Below, piece after piece: positions 1-7,464 of a DNA stretch of 21,433 nucleotides. The notes under the pieces were generated by a model, which had not been told where the DNA came from, did not search any database, and saw only the letters and a program-made list of their open reading frames with translations. The DNA comes from Oscillospiraceae bacterium. Its GTDB lineage: Bacteria; Bacillota; Clostridia; Oscillospirales; Acutalibacteraceae. The position numbers and the translations under genes were made by a program. The stretch's first letter is position 1; every line of letters starts with the position of its first letter. The stretch spans positions 1 through 21,433 of the forward strand of contig JAHZCM010000004.1 in NCBI GenBank assembly GCA_019422905.1. The letters run 5' to 3'.

Positions 1-78
1 GACGCCGTTTGCGTCCTTCAGCTCGCCGACATTGTGCGGATTGGCGAAATGATCCATTACCTTTTCACTGTATGCCAT
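1..78 (-). CDS. nifU: NifU/IscU-type Fe-S cluster scaffold, N-terminal fragment
   Basis: Only the first 26 codons are in the window; the gene runs off its left edge. The N-terminus reads MAYSEKVMDHFANPHNVGEL, the typical opening of IscU/NifU scaffolds, which accept sulfur from a cysteine desulfurase and assemble [2Fe-2S] clusters on three Cys residues (these lie beyond the edge). The ATG at 78 is preceded on the minus strand by an AAAGGAT ribosome site about ten bases away. It lies 48 bases downstream of the cysteine desulfurase gene on the same strand, the usual iscS-iscU/nifS-nifU order, so the two are probably co-transcribed and act together. Identification rests on the N-terminus plus context; the full length and the cluster ligands cannot be checked here. 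Confidence 0.87.
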   Translation of the reverse strand, partial: MAYSEKVMDHFANPHNVGELKDANGV

Positions 79-126
79 ATCGATTCAGATCCTTTCGAAA
101 ATTAACTGTTTGATTGACCGCTTCCG

Positions 127-1320
127 TCATGCGCGGCCGTGGATGATCGCGTCCCACAGCGGGCTCATCGAACGCAGGCGCTCAACGATCGGCGGAAGCA
201 CCTCGATGATGTAATCCACGTCGCTTTCGTCGTTCATATCGCTGAAGCTCAGGCGCAGCGAACCGTGCGCAATTTCATGCTTCAAGCCGATCGCCAACAG
301 CACATGGCTCGGGTCGAGCGAGCCGCTGGTGCAGGCGCTGCCGGAGGAAGCACAGACCCCTTTGAGATCCAGCATGAGGAGAAGGGATTCGCCCTCGATG
401 CCCTCAAAGCAGAAGCTGACGTTGCCGGGCAGGCGATGCACGCGGTCGCCGTTCAGACGGCTGCGGTCGATTTTGAGGATTTCCGTAATCAGCTTATCCT
501 GCATGCGGCGGAGCTTTGCGTTCTTTTCCTCCATGATCGCCATCGCGTTTTCCATTGCAACGCCGAGACCGACGATACCGGCGACGTTCTCCGTGCCCGC
601 GCGGCGGTTTCTCTCCTGCGCGCCGCCGTCAATCAGGTTCGGGATCGTAACGCCGCGGCGGATGTACAACGCGCCGATGCCCTTCGGGGCATGGAGCTTG
701 TGGCCGCTCAGGGAGAGCATATCGATATTCTGCGCCTTCACATCGATCGGTACATTACCGACGGCCTGTACCGCGTCGGTGTGGAAAAGCACGCCGTGCT
801 TTTTGCAGATCGCGCCGATTTCCGGAATCGGCTGGATAGTGCCGATCTCATTGTTGGCGTACATGATGGTGACAAGCGCCGTTTTGTCTGTGATGGCGGC
901 CTCCAGCTCTTCGGGAACCACGATGCCGTTTTCATGCACATCGAGATAGGTGACGGTGAAGCCTTCCTTTTCCAGCGACGCGCAGGTGTGCAGCACGGCG
1001 TGGTGTTCGAACTTGCTTGTGATGATGTGCGTTTTGCCCTTGGCTTTCAGCTTGTGGGCGACGCCCTTGATGGCCCAGTTGTCGCTCTCGCTGCCGCCGC
1101 TGGTGAAGTAAATTTCAGACGGATCCGCGCCGAGCGCACGGGCTACCTTGGCACGGGCTTCCTCGAGCGGCTTCTTTGCGGCGTTGCCGATTGCATAGAG
1201 GCTTGAGGGGTTGCCGTAAACCTCTTTGTAAAACGGCAGCATCGCGTCAAGAACAGCGGGAGACACAGCCGTTGTGGCGGCATTGTCCGCATAAACAATT
1301 TTCTTGCCGTTCAGTTCCAT
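127..1320 (-). CDS. nifS: Cysteine desulfurase, NifS/IscS family
   Basis: A 397-residue PLP enzyme that removes sulfur from L-cysteine, giving alanine and an enzyme persulfide used for Fe-S cluster assembly and other thio-transfer. Visible family landmarks are the N-terminal YADNAATT, the GGSESDN phosphate-binding stretch (residues 75-81), EHHAVL with the cofactor-stacking His at 106, SGHKLHAPKG with the Schiff-base Lys at 208, and SSGSACTSGS with the persulfide-forming Cys at 330. The catalytic loop and the 397-residue length fit NifS/IscS (group I) rather than SufS. The start at 1320 has an AAAGGT ribosome site close upstream. It is the first gene of a likely nifS-nifU unit; no iscR regulator gene lies directly upstream, although a possible Rrf2-type operator sits in its promoter. 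Whether it serves general Fe-S assembly or tRNA thiolation as well cannot be decided from sequence. Confidence 0.95.
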   Translation of the reverse strand: MELNGKKIVYADNAATTAVSPAVLDAMLPFYKEVYGNPSSLYAIGNAAKKPLEEARAKVARALGADPSEIYFTSGGSESDNWAIKGVAHKLKAKGKTHIITSKFEHHAVLHTCASLEKEGFTVTYLDVHENGIVVPEELEAAITDKTALVTIMYANNEIGTIQPIPEIGAICKKHGVLFHTDAVQAVGNVPIDVKAQNIDMLSLSGHKLHAPKGIGALYIRRGVTIPNLIDGGAQERNRRAGTENVAGIVGLGVAMENAMAIMEEKNAKLRRMQDKLITEILKIDRSRLNGDRVHRLPGNVSFCFEGIEGESLLLMLDLKGVCASSGSACTSGSLDPSHVLLAIGLKHEIAHGSLRLSFSDMNDESDVDYIIEVLPPIVERLRSMSPLWDAIIHGRA

Positions 1321-1617
1321 AGATTTATCAGTACCTTTCGGATTGTATTTTTTGTGAGGGAATTGACCGCTTGAATCTAGTCTTTCCTCATCGCTTCAAA
1401 TATACACCAATTTGGTATACTTTTCAATAGGCAAATGCAAATATCTGCAAAAATTCAAATTTTTTTAAAATTTAAAGGAAAAAGCCGTGTAAAGCGCCGA
1501 AAAAGCAGCGGAATCGGCCGGCAAACGCCTTTGAAAAAGCAAATATGCGCATAGGAAACAGGAAATCCGGCAACAATGGAAGGGAAGAGAAGAGGATAGG
1601 ACGAACGTTTTTGCGGC
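1321..1617. other. Intergenic region between nifS and the upstream kinase gene
   Basis: About 300 bases without a gene. The part near nifS (1321-1430) holds the nifS leader and promoter. The rest (1430-1617) is A-rich near 1438-1485 and then purine-rich. It must hold the end of the minus-strand kinase transcript, but I find no convincing GC stem followed by a T-run for it; only weak pairing of GCCG/CGGC near 1495-1525 is visible. Confidence 0.6.
1399..1427 (-). promoter_or_regulatory. nifS promoter with palindromic operator in the spacer
   Basis: Read on the minus strand: -35 TTGAAA (1427-1422), a 17-base spacer, and -10 TATATT (1404-1399). The element at 1403-1419 is an imperfect palindrome centred on 1411 with CCAA/TTGG at its heart and seven of eight arm pairs matching; it overlaps the -10 and fills most of the spacer. 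A repressor bound there would block RNA polymerase. Fe-S assembly operons are commonly controlled by Rrf2-family regulators such as IscR, so this is a reasonable operator candidate; the assignment of the regulator is inference. Confidence 0.65.
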
Positions 1618-2493
1618 TTACGGCATAAATGCGACCGGTTCTGCCTCTTTCAGAATTTCAGCTATCGTGTGTTCGGCGCTGCTTCTGAAATCGGGATCAC
1701 TGTCCTTGTATGTGATCAGCGCTTTCCATAAAGCCCAGCCTCTGGCTCTGGCAATCATGCCGGCGTCTAGATTTTCCAGAAAAATACTCCGGCTCTTGCC
1801 GTCAAAGTATGTCCACGCCATGGCGTAGTCGCAGGCTGGGTCTCCTGTACCAAGGATTCCGAAATCGATCAGGCCGTAGAACCGACGGTTTTTCATCAGG
1901 ATGTTTCCGGGTGCAACATCGCCGTGCACCCGGACGGCGGCCTTTTGATAAGCCGGTCTGACCGAATTCTCCCATATCCGGGGGAGCCGGTTGACGGGCA
2001 GCTCATCCCTTAACGAATTCAGGGCTGCAACCGTATCCGTATGGTAGGTCGTCGGGCTGCATCCGCGGTAGAAATTGTGCTGTCCGCCCTGTGGGCCTTC
2101 GGTGCAGTCGATGCGCTGGAGCTTTTTCAGGGCCGCCGATAAGTCGCGCGCCAGCGCTTCCTGATCTACGCTGTCTTCCTCAAGCAGCGTGCGGCCCTCG
2201 ATCCAACGGTTTACGGACCAGAAATAGGGGTATTTCCGGCTTGGGCGGCCGACGGCCAGCGGTGCGGATATAGGATAATCCAGATGCTTTTGCAGATAGG
2301 GCAGCCACGTGCTTTCTTTTTTGATCTGCGCCTCGTAGGCTTTGCCGCTCGGCAGCCGCACGGACAGAGCTTCGCCGAGATGAAAGGTACGGTTGTCATG
2401 TCCGCTTTTTTCAACGGGCCGTACATCCAGATTTTTCCACTGCGGAAATTGCTCCGCAACCAATTCTTTCACCAATTCCGCTGTGATTTCCAT
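1618..2493 (-). CDS. Aminoglycoside phosphotransferase (APH)-fold kinase
   Basis: A 291-residue kinase-like protein of the APH superfamily, which transfers phosphate from ATP to hydroxyls of small molecules (aminoglycosides, macrolides, choline, sugars). The catalytic loop HGDVAPGNIL gives Asp192 and Asn197, and the metal-binding motif is IDFG at 209-212 followed by GTGDPACD. FWSVNRWIEG in the hinge region resembles a widespread uncharacterised branch of the family often annotated as putative aminoglycoside phosphotransferase. I place the start at the ATG at 2493, preceded by AAGGAG three bases away; the TTG six codons earlier has no ribosome site and would put the Shine-Dalgarno inside the gene. 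It is monocistronic, with its own promoter at 2530-2558. The true substrate is unknown, so calling it a resistance gene would be unsafe. Confidence 0.85.
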   Translation of the reverse strand: MEITAELVKELVAEQFPQWKNLDVRPVEKSGHDNRTFHLGEALSVRLPSGKAYEAQIKKESTWLPYLQKHLDYPISAPLAVGRPSRKYPYFWSVNRWIEGRTLLEEDSVDQEALARDLSAALKKLQRIDCTEGPQGGQHNFYRGCSPTTYHTDTVAALNSLRDELPVNRLPRIWENSVRPAYQKAAVRVHGDVAPGNILMKNRRFYGLIDFGILGTGDPACDYAMAWTYFDGKSRSIFLENLDAGMIARARGWALWKALITYKDSDPDFRSSAEHTIAEILKEAEPVAFMP

Positions 2494-2529
2494 ATGCTCC
2501 TTCTTCTCCAATGCAAATTCATCGGTTCG

Positions 2530-2558
2530 ATCTTAGCACGCCCGGCAGATTGTGTCAA
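2530..2558 (-). promoter_or_regulatory. Promoter for the APH-fold kinase gene
   Basis: On the minus strand there is a perfect -35 TTGACA (2558-2553), a 17-base spacer and a -10 TAAGAT (2535-2530), about 36 bases before the chosen ATG. It is back-to-back with the RNase J promoter. Confidence 0.7.
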
Positions 2559-2581
2559 GATGTGCGGAGAATCGGGCAAGG

Positions 2582-2654
2582 TTTTAACCCTTTTGCCATC
2601 TTTGGAAGGCGATGGCCTGCCGCTGCTTGACAGGCAGGGGAGAAAAGGGTAAAA
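2582..2654. repeat. Nested inverted repeats in the divergent promoter region
   Basis: TTTTAACCCTTTT (2582-2594) and AAAAGGGTAAAA (2643-2654) are inverted copies with one extra A in the left arm. Between them lie a perfect six-base hairpin, GCCATC/GATGGC (2595-2600 with 2611-2616), and a five-base one, CTGCC/GGCAG (2617-2621 with 2633-2637). The right outer arm coincides with the -10 and the loop of the second hairpin with the -35 of the RNase J promoter, so the symmetry is more likely read as DNA (operator half-sites) than as RNA from that promoter. Confidence 0.5.
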
Positions 2655-2655
2655 T
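2627..2655 (+). promoter_or_regulatory. Promoter for the RNase J gene cluster
   Basis: -35 TTGACA (2627-2632), 17-base spacer, -10 TAAAAT (2650-2655): a near-consensus vegetative promoter. Predicted transcription start is close to 2662, giving a leader of roughly 220 bases before the TTG start of RNase J. It probably drives a long run of genes downstream. Confidence 0.8.
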
Positions 2656-2661
2656 AGAAAT

Positions 2662-2880
2662 AACTTTTATGTACGGCGCACATCATCATAATTTTGGATC
2701 GGTTGAGTGCGGCGCATGGCCTGCGGGCGGAAAAGCGCTGTGCTGAAAGGCCCGGTATGGGCCGTTATGGAACGTGTTGAACGGAAAACAAAAAAGTATA
2801 TCTATATTGAAGGCGGCATGCACGGTGCCAGACGGCGCCGCGTGGCGCCCTGCCTGAATTTTGAAAGGAAGGTTATTTAT
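2662..2880 (+). other. Long leader of the RNase J mRNA with alternative hairpins
   Basis: Between the predicted transcription start and the RNase J start there are about 220 untranslated bases. GGCCC/GGGCC can form a small hairpin near 2750-2765. Three near-identical hexamers, GGTGCC (2824-2829), GGCGCC (2834-2839) and GGCGCC (2844-2849), can pair first-with-second or second-with-third, so two mutually exclusive hairpins are possible, ending about 15 bases before the ribosome site AAAGGAAGG (2864-2872). The frame of RNase J happens to stay open through the leader back to a GTG at 2707, so a longer protein cannot be fully excluded, but none of the upstream starts has a comparable ribosome site. 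Confidence 0.5.
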
Positions 2881-4905
2881 TTGGCAGAAAAGAAAGTAAA
2901 CAGATTGATTAAACCCGCATCGCTCGGCGATGCACCCCAGAAGAAGCAGGATCAGCCGCTCAGTGCGGTGGCAAACGATGCCGCGTTTGTCGGCAAGATT
3001 GCGGACCCGATCCGCAAGCCGGCGAAGCGGCAGCGCACGCAGAAGAGGAGCGCGGAAAAATCGGAAGCGGCGAAGCCCGCAAAAGCGCCGAAGGCTGCGG
3101 CAGAGGAAGCGCCGAAGAAGGAATCAAAAGCAAAACGCAGCGCACGCGGCACGCAAAACAGTGAAACGCGCAAAAAACAACCGGCAAAGGCGGAGAAAAC
3201 AGAGAAGCAGCCCGCCGGCAGACAGCGCCGCGGTGGCAGGCAGAAGCCGTCCGTAAAGGTCTATTTCCTCGGTGGCCTCAATGAGATCGGCAAGAACTTC
3301 ACGCTTTTTGAATGCGGCGACGATATGGTGATCGTCGACTGCGGCCTTGCGTTTCCGGACGAGGAAATGCCCGGCATCGACGCGGTAATCCCGGATTTCT
3401 CCTTTGTGGAAAAGAATTCGGACCGGATTCGCGGCATTGTCATCACGCACGGGCATGAGGACCACATCGGCTCCCTGCCGTATCTTCTGAAAAGAATCAA
3501 TGTACCGGTTTACGGCACGGCGCTGACGATTGCGCTGATTGAGAATAAGCTCAAGGAGCACAATCTCGGCTATGTCAAGCTGAACGTGACGCCGGCAGGC
3601 TCCCATATTCATCTCGGCTGCTTTGATGTGGAGCTGATCCATGTAAATCACTCGATTTCCGACGCGGTGGGCCTTGCGCTGCATACGCCGGCGGGCGTTA
3701 TCGTCCATACGGGCGACTTCAAAATCGATTTTACCCCGACGCAGGGCGGCATGATCGACCTTGCGCGGTTTGCGCAGCTCGGTCAGGAGGGCGTTTTGAT
3801 GCTTATGGCGGACTCCACAAATGCGGAGCGCCCCGGCTATACCCAGACGGAGCAGAAGGTCAACGCGACCTTTGAGGCGATGTTTGCGCGCGCCGAGGCG
3901 AATCACAAACGCCTGATCATTGCGACGTTTGCGTCGAATATCAGCCGCGTGCAGCAGATTATCAACTGCGCGGAGAAGTACGGCCGCAAGGTGGCCCTTT
4001 CCGGCAGAAGCATGGTCAACGTAATGACGATCGCGAGCGAGCTCGGCTATCTCGATATTCCGGACGGCCTTCTGATCGACCTCAATATGATTTCCCGCTA
4101 CACGCAGGATCAGATTGTGCTGATCACCACCGGCAGCCAGGGCGAGCCGATGTCCGCGCTGACGCGCATGGCGTTTTCCGATCACCGCCAGGTGGCTGTC
4201 GGCGAGGACGACATGATCATCATTTCCGCCCGTCCGATTCCGGGCAATGAAAAGATGGTCGGCACGGTGGTTGACGAGCTTCTGAAGCACGGCTGCGACG
4301 TGGTGTATGAATCCATGTATGAGGTGCATGTTTCCGGCCATGCCTGCCAGGAAGAGCTCAAGATCATTCAGGCGCTGACAAAGCCGAAGTATTTCATTCC
4401 TGTCCACGGCGAGCAGAAGCATCTGCGCAAGCACGCGGGCGTGGCGATGAGCATGGGCATGCCGGCGGAAAACATTTTCATCGGGGATATCGGCAACGCC
4501 GTTGAAATCAACGAGGCGTTTATGAAGCGGCTTCCGGATGTCCCGGCAGGCGCCGTCATGGTGGACGGCCTCGGCGTGGGCGACGTCGGCAGCATCGTGC
4601 TGCGGGACAGAAAGCACCTTTCCGAGGACGGCCTGATTATCGCGGTCTGCACGATCGATTCCGCATCCGGCGAGGTCGTTTCCGGGCCGGATATTGTTTC
4701 CCGCGGCTTTGTCTATGTGCGTGAATCCGAGGCGCTGATGGAAGAGGCGCGCAAGCTGGTGAGCCGCACGATTGACCAGTGCATGGAGGAAAACGTCCAT
4801 GAGTGGAGCGCGATTAAAATCCGTGTGCGCGACAGCCTCTCCAGGCTGCTGTACAGCCGCACGAAGCGCAGCCCGATGATCCTGCCGATCATTATGGAAG
4901 TTTGA
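2881..4905 (+). CDS. rnj: Ribonuclease J with long basic N-terminal extension
   Basis: A metallo-beta-lactamase/beta-CASP nuclease of 674 residues that degrades and matures RNA by endonucleolytic and 5'-3' exonucleolytic cleavage. The catalytic domain begins near residue 125 (VKVYFLGGLNEIGKN) and shows HGHEDH at 190-195, HTGDFKID, the beta-CASP motif HVSGHA (483-488) and VHGEQKHL (His509). Typical RNase J1/J2 proteins are about 555 residues; here some 120 residues rich in Lys, Arg, Ala and Glu precede the enzyme and look disordered. I chose the TTG at 2881 because AAAGGAAGG lies eight bases upstream; TTG starts also occur at ftsH in this window. A c-di-AMP phosphodiesterase gene follows after 28 bases, so the two are likely co-transcribed. 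Only one RNase J is visible here, so J1 versus J2 is not assigned. Confidence 0.93.
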   Translation: MAEKKVNRLIKPASLGDAPQKKQDQPLSAVANDAAFVGKIADPIRKPAKRQRTQKRSAEKSEAAKPAKAPKAAAEEAPKKESKAKRSARGTQNSETRKKQPAKAEKTEKQPAGRQRRGGRQKPSVKVYFLGGLNEIGKNFTLFECGDDMVIVDCGLAFPDEEMPGIDAVIPDFSFVEKNSDRIRGIVITHGHEDHIGSLPYLLKRINVPVYGTALTIALIENKLKEHNLGYVKLNVTPAGSHIHLGCFDVELIHVNHSISDAVGLALHTPAGVIVHTGDFKIDFTPTQGGMIDLARFAQLGQEGVLMLMADSTNAERPGYTQTEQKVNATFEAMFARAEANHKRLIIATFASNISRVQQIINCAEKYGRKVALSGRSMVNVMTIASELGYLDIPDGLLIDLNMISRYTQDQIVLITTGSQGEPMSALTRMAFSDHRQVAVGEDDMIIISARPIPGNEKMVGTVVDELLKHGCDVVYESMYEVHVSGHACQEELKIIQALTKPKYFIPVHGEQKHLRKHAGVAMSMGMPAENIFIGDIGNAVEINEAFMKRLPDVPAGAVMVDGLGVGDVGSIVLRDRKHLSEDGLIIAVCTIDSASGEVVSGPDIVSRGFVYVRESEALMEEARKLVSRTIDQCMEENVHEWSAIKIRVRDSLSRLLYSRTKRSPMILPIIMEV

Positions 4906-4933
4906 TTTATCTGGCAAAGGGGAGAAGAGGCGT

Positions 4934-6907
4934 ATGAGAAAAAGGCGCATTTGGGTGACCTCGCCGGTGTTTTATGCCATGGCCGCCGCAATGCTGGTTA
5001 TGGCGGTTCTGAGCTGGCGGCAGAATAAGATCCTGTTTGCTGCGGAGCTGTCTGTTGCCGTGCTGGCAACCGCGGCGGTGGTTGTTACGGATCTCCATTA
5101 CAGGGTGCATGTGCAGACCGCGCTGCGTGCGGCGCGCCGCGTGCTTTCCGCCGAGGATGAACGGGATTTTGACCAGTTTGCGCTGCCTGTGGCGGTGCTC
5201 GGCAATATGGGCGACATCGTGTGGACCAATGCGCGCTTTCGTGACCTTTTCACAGAAGAAGACGATGGCCTCGGCGACAACATTGCAGCATATATCTACC
5301 CCAAAACGCTGCGCCAGATCCTATCGGAGAGCGGTACGGCCATCACCTTCGGCGATAAGGAATTCACCGCTTATGGGCTGCGTTCCGGCTCCGGCTGCGT
5401 CGTCTACTTCGTCGATGATACCTATTACAAGCAGATTCACAGGGAATACAGGGAAAAGCGCACGGTGGTGGCGCTGATCTCGTTTGACAACAAGGAAGAG
5501 CTTTCGCGCGATTCCTCCAGCGGCGAGGATTCCCGCCTTACCTCGGAGGTGGAGGCGGTTCTGCGCGACTGGGCGAACGACACGATGGGCGGCTTTCTGC
5601 GCCGCCTAACAAACGGACGGTATATGCTGATTACAGACGATCAGCACGTCGAAGAGGCAAAAGCAAAGCGCTTTGCCGTCCTCGACAGCGTCCGCGCGAT
5701 TAAGGGCGAAAACAATATGTCGGCTACGATTTCCATCGGCATCGGCCGCGGCTCGTCCACGGCGGCGAAAAGTGAAATGCATGCCCGCCATGCGCTGGAT
5801 ATGGCGCTCGGCCGCGGCGGCGATCAGGTTGCCGTCCGGCTGCCGGGCGGTACATACGAGTTTTTCGGCGGCCTTTCCAAGGGCGTGGAGAAGCGCGATA
5901 AGGTGCGCACGCGCGTCATTGCCGCAACGCTGTCCGACCATATCAAATCGAGCGACCGCGTGTTTATCATGGGCCATGCCAATTCCGATCTGGACAGCGT
6001 CGGCTCGGCGGTCGGCATGTGGGCGGCGGTTACAAAGGGTCTGGAATGCCATGCCAATATTGTTATCGACCGCAACCGCTCTCTCGCGACGGGCCTCATC
6101 AACACCTTTAACCACCAGCAGGAATACGAGGACATGTTTATCACGCCGCAGGAGGCGCTGGACCTGTGTACGCAGCGCTCGCTTCTGATTGTTGTGGACA
6201 CGCATTCGAGCACTTTTGTGGAAAGCCGGGAGGTGCTGGAGGCCATCCCGCGCGTCGTCGTCATAGACCATCACCGCATGATGGTCACGTATATCAAAAA
6301 TGCGATTATCTTTTACCATGAACCGTACGCAAGCTCCGCCTCTGAAATGGTGGGCGAGCTGGTGCAGTATATTAATAGCTCCGCGCTCAACAAGCGCGAG
6401 GCGACGGCGCTGCTTGCAGGCATCATGCTGGATACAAAGAACTTTGTGCTGAAAACCGGCGTGCGTACCTTTGAGGCTTCCGCATACCTGAAGCGCCGCG
6501 GCGCGGATACGGTGGAGGTTAAGAAGCTGTTTGCAAATTCGCTGGATACGTATAAGGAACGTTCACAGCTTGTCGCGGGTGCGGAGGTCTATAAGGGCTG
6601 CGCGATCGCCTGCTCAAACTGGGAGTTCCCGAATATCCGCATTGCGGCGGCGCAGGCGGCCGACGAGCTGCTTTCGATTCAGAATGTCCGGGCGTCGTTC
6701 GTGATCTTCCGCGCGAACAACGACATCAACATTTCCGCCCGCAGTCTCGGCGACGTCAACGTGCAGGTGCTGCTGGAGGAATTCGGCGGCGGCGGGCATT
6801 TGACCATGGCGGGCGCGCAGATTAAAAACAGCACGACAAACGATGTGCGCAAGGCACTGCTGCGTGTGCTGGACAGCAAGCTCGCGCAGGCTTCCAAATT
6901 GGATTAA
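4934..6907 (+). CDS. gdpP: Cyclic-di-AMP phosphodiesterase GdpP
   Basis: A 657-residue membrane protein that hydrolyses c-di-AMP to pApA and so sets the level of this essential second messenger controlling potassium and osmolyte balance. Domains in order: two membrane segments (about residues 10-27 and 34-52), a PAS-like sensor (about 80-170), a degenerate GGDEF (about 175-305, ending GRGGDQVA), and DHH/DHHA1 (about 335-650). Catalytic landmarks are GHANSDLDS (His348, Asp352, Asp354), VVDTHS (Asp422), IDHH (Asp445-His447) and FGGGGHLTMAGAQ in DHHA1. The ATG at 4934 follows a GGGGAGAAGAGG ribosome site. The gdpP-rplI-dnaB order is the same as yybT-rplI-dnaC in Bacillus, which strongly supports the name. 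All residues expected for manganese binding seem present, so it should be active. Confidence 0.95.
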   Translation: MRKRRIWVTSPVFYAMAAAMLVMAVLSWRQNKILFAAELSVAVLATAAVVVTDLHYRVHVQTALRAARRVLSAEDERDFDQFALPVAVLGNMGDIVWTNARFRDLFTEEDDGLGDNIAAYIYPKTLRQILSESGTAITFGDKEFTAYGLRSGSGCVVYFVDDTYYKQIHREYREKRTVVALISFDNKEELSRDSSSGEDSRLTSEVEAVLRDWANDTMGGFLRRLTNGRYMLITDDQHVEEAKAKRFAVLDSVRAIKGENNMSATISIGIGRGSSTAAKSEMHARHALDMALGRGGDQVAVRLPGGTYEFFGGLSKGVEKRDKVRTRVIAATLSDHIKSSDRVFIMGHANSDLDSVGSAVGMWAAVTKGLECHANIVIDRNRSLATGLINTFNHQQEYEDMFITPQEALDLCTQRSLLIVVDTHSSTFVESREVLEAIPRVVVIDHHRMMVTYIKNAIIFYHEPYASSASEMVGELVQYINSSALNKREATALLAGIMLDTKNFVLKTGVRTFEASAYLKRRGADTVEVKKLFANSLDTYKERSQLVAGAEVYKGCAIACSNWEFPNIRIAAAQAADELLSIQNVRASFVIFRANNDINISARSLGDVNVQVLLEEFGGGGHLTMAGAQIKNSTTNDVRKALLRVLDSKLAQASKLD

Positions 6908-6951
6908 CGGAGGATTTATTCCGCGATTTTTATAGAAAAGAGGGCATAAAA

Positions 6952-7398
6952 ATGAAAGTTGTACTTTTGACAGATGTAAAGGGCGTCGGCAAAAAGGGCG
7001 AACTGATCAACGCTTCCGACGGATATGCGCGCAACTTCCTGCTGCCGCGTAAGTTGGCTAAGGAAGCCAACGCGCAGGTGATGAACGAGCTGAAGAACGC
7101 CGAGGCCTCGAAGGCGTATAAGATTAAGACTGAGACCGATGAAGCGAAACGCGCGGCGGAGACGCTCGAGGGAAAGATTGTCCGTATCACGGCGAAGGCC
7201 GGCGCCGGCGGCAAGCTGTTCGGCTCCGTTACGGCCAAAGAGGTCGCACAGGAGATCAAGAAGCAGTTTGGCGTTGAAATTGACAAGCGCAAGGTCAGTC
7301 TCAGCGGCGATATCAAGGCGTTCGGCACATATCAGGCCGAAATCAAGCTCTATGCGGGTATCTCCGCAAAGCTCTCCGTTTCCGTTTCGGAGGCTTGA
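6952..7398 (+). CDS. rplI: 50S ribosomal protein L9
   Basis: A 148-residue protein of normal length. The N-terminal rRNA-binding domain carries the family signature VKGVGKKGELINASDGYARN followed by FLLPRKLA; a charged connecting helix (about 45-75) leads to the C-terminal domain with GKLFGSVTAKEVAQ. L9 binds 23S rRNA near the L1 stalk and helps keep the reading frame. An AGAGGG ribosome site lies eight bases before the ATG. It sits between gdpP (44 bases away) and dnaB, the standard Firmicute arrangement. Confidence 0.97.
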   Translation: MKVVLLTDVKGVGKKGELINASDGYARNFLLPRKLAKEANAQVMNELKNAEASKAYKIKTETDEAKRAAETLEGKIVRITAKAGAGGKLFGSVTAKEVAQEIKKQFGVEIDKRKVSLSGDIKAFGTYQAEIKLYAGISAKLSVSVSEA

Positions 7399-7404
7399 GC
7401 AGGA

Positions 7405-7424
7405 AGCCCGGCTGAAGCCGGGTT
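7405..7424 (+). other. Hairpin between rplI and dnaB
   Basis: CCCGGC (7407-7412), loop TGAA, GCCGGG (7417-7422), extendable by one G-T and one A-T pair. It starts nine bases after the L9 stop. The bases after it (TTCAAAAG) are not a T-run, so it is not a standard terminator; it may act as an mRNA processing or stability element separating L9 from DnaB expression. Confidence 0.55.
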
Positions 7425-7464
7425 CAAAAGCGTATGAATATATCCTGTGGGAGGAGAAGCCGCT

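Noticed and set aside
113..1372. The 11-base string ATTGACCGCTT occurs just after the nifS stop (113-123) and again in its leader (1362-1372).
   Set aside because: Only two short copies, no symmetry and no link to promoter boxes; could be chance. Not reported as a repeat element.
2582..2654. Three-way-junction fold resembling a small riboswitch.
   Set aside because: The RNase J -35 and -10 boxes lie inside the fold, so the transcript from that promoter would not contain it, and the kinase promoter on the other strand starts beyond it. No known riboswitch core bases seen.
2707..2880. RNase J frame open upstream to a GTG, adding 58 codons.
   Set aside because: None of the upstream starts has a ribosome site comparable with AAAGGAAGG before the TTG at 2881.
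3124..4950. A 608-codon open frame on the minus strand.
   Set aside because: It is the antisense shadow of RNase J caused by GC-rich codon use; no domain is visible and RNase J motifs are certain.
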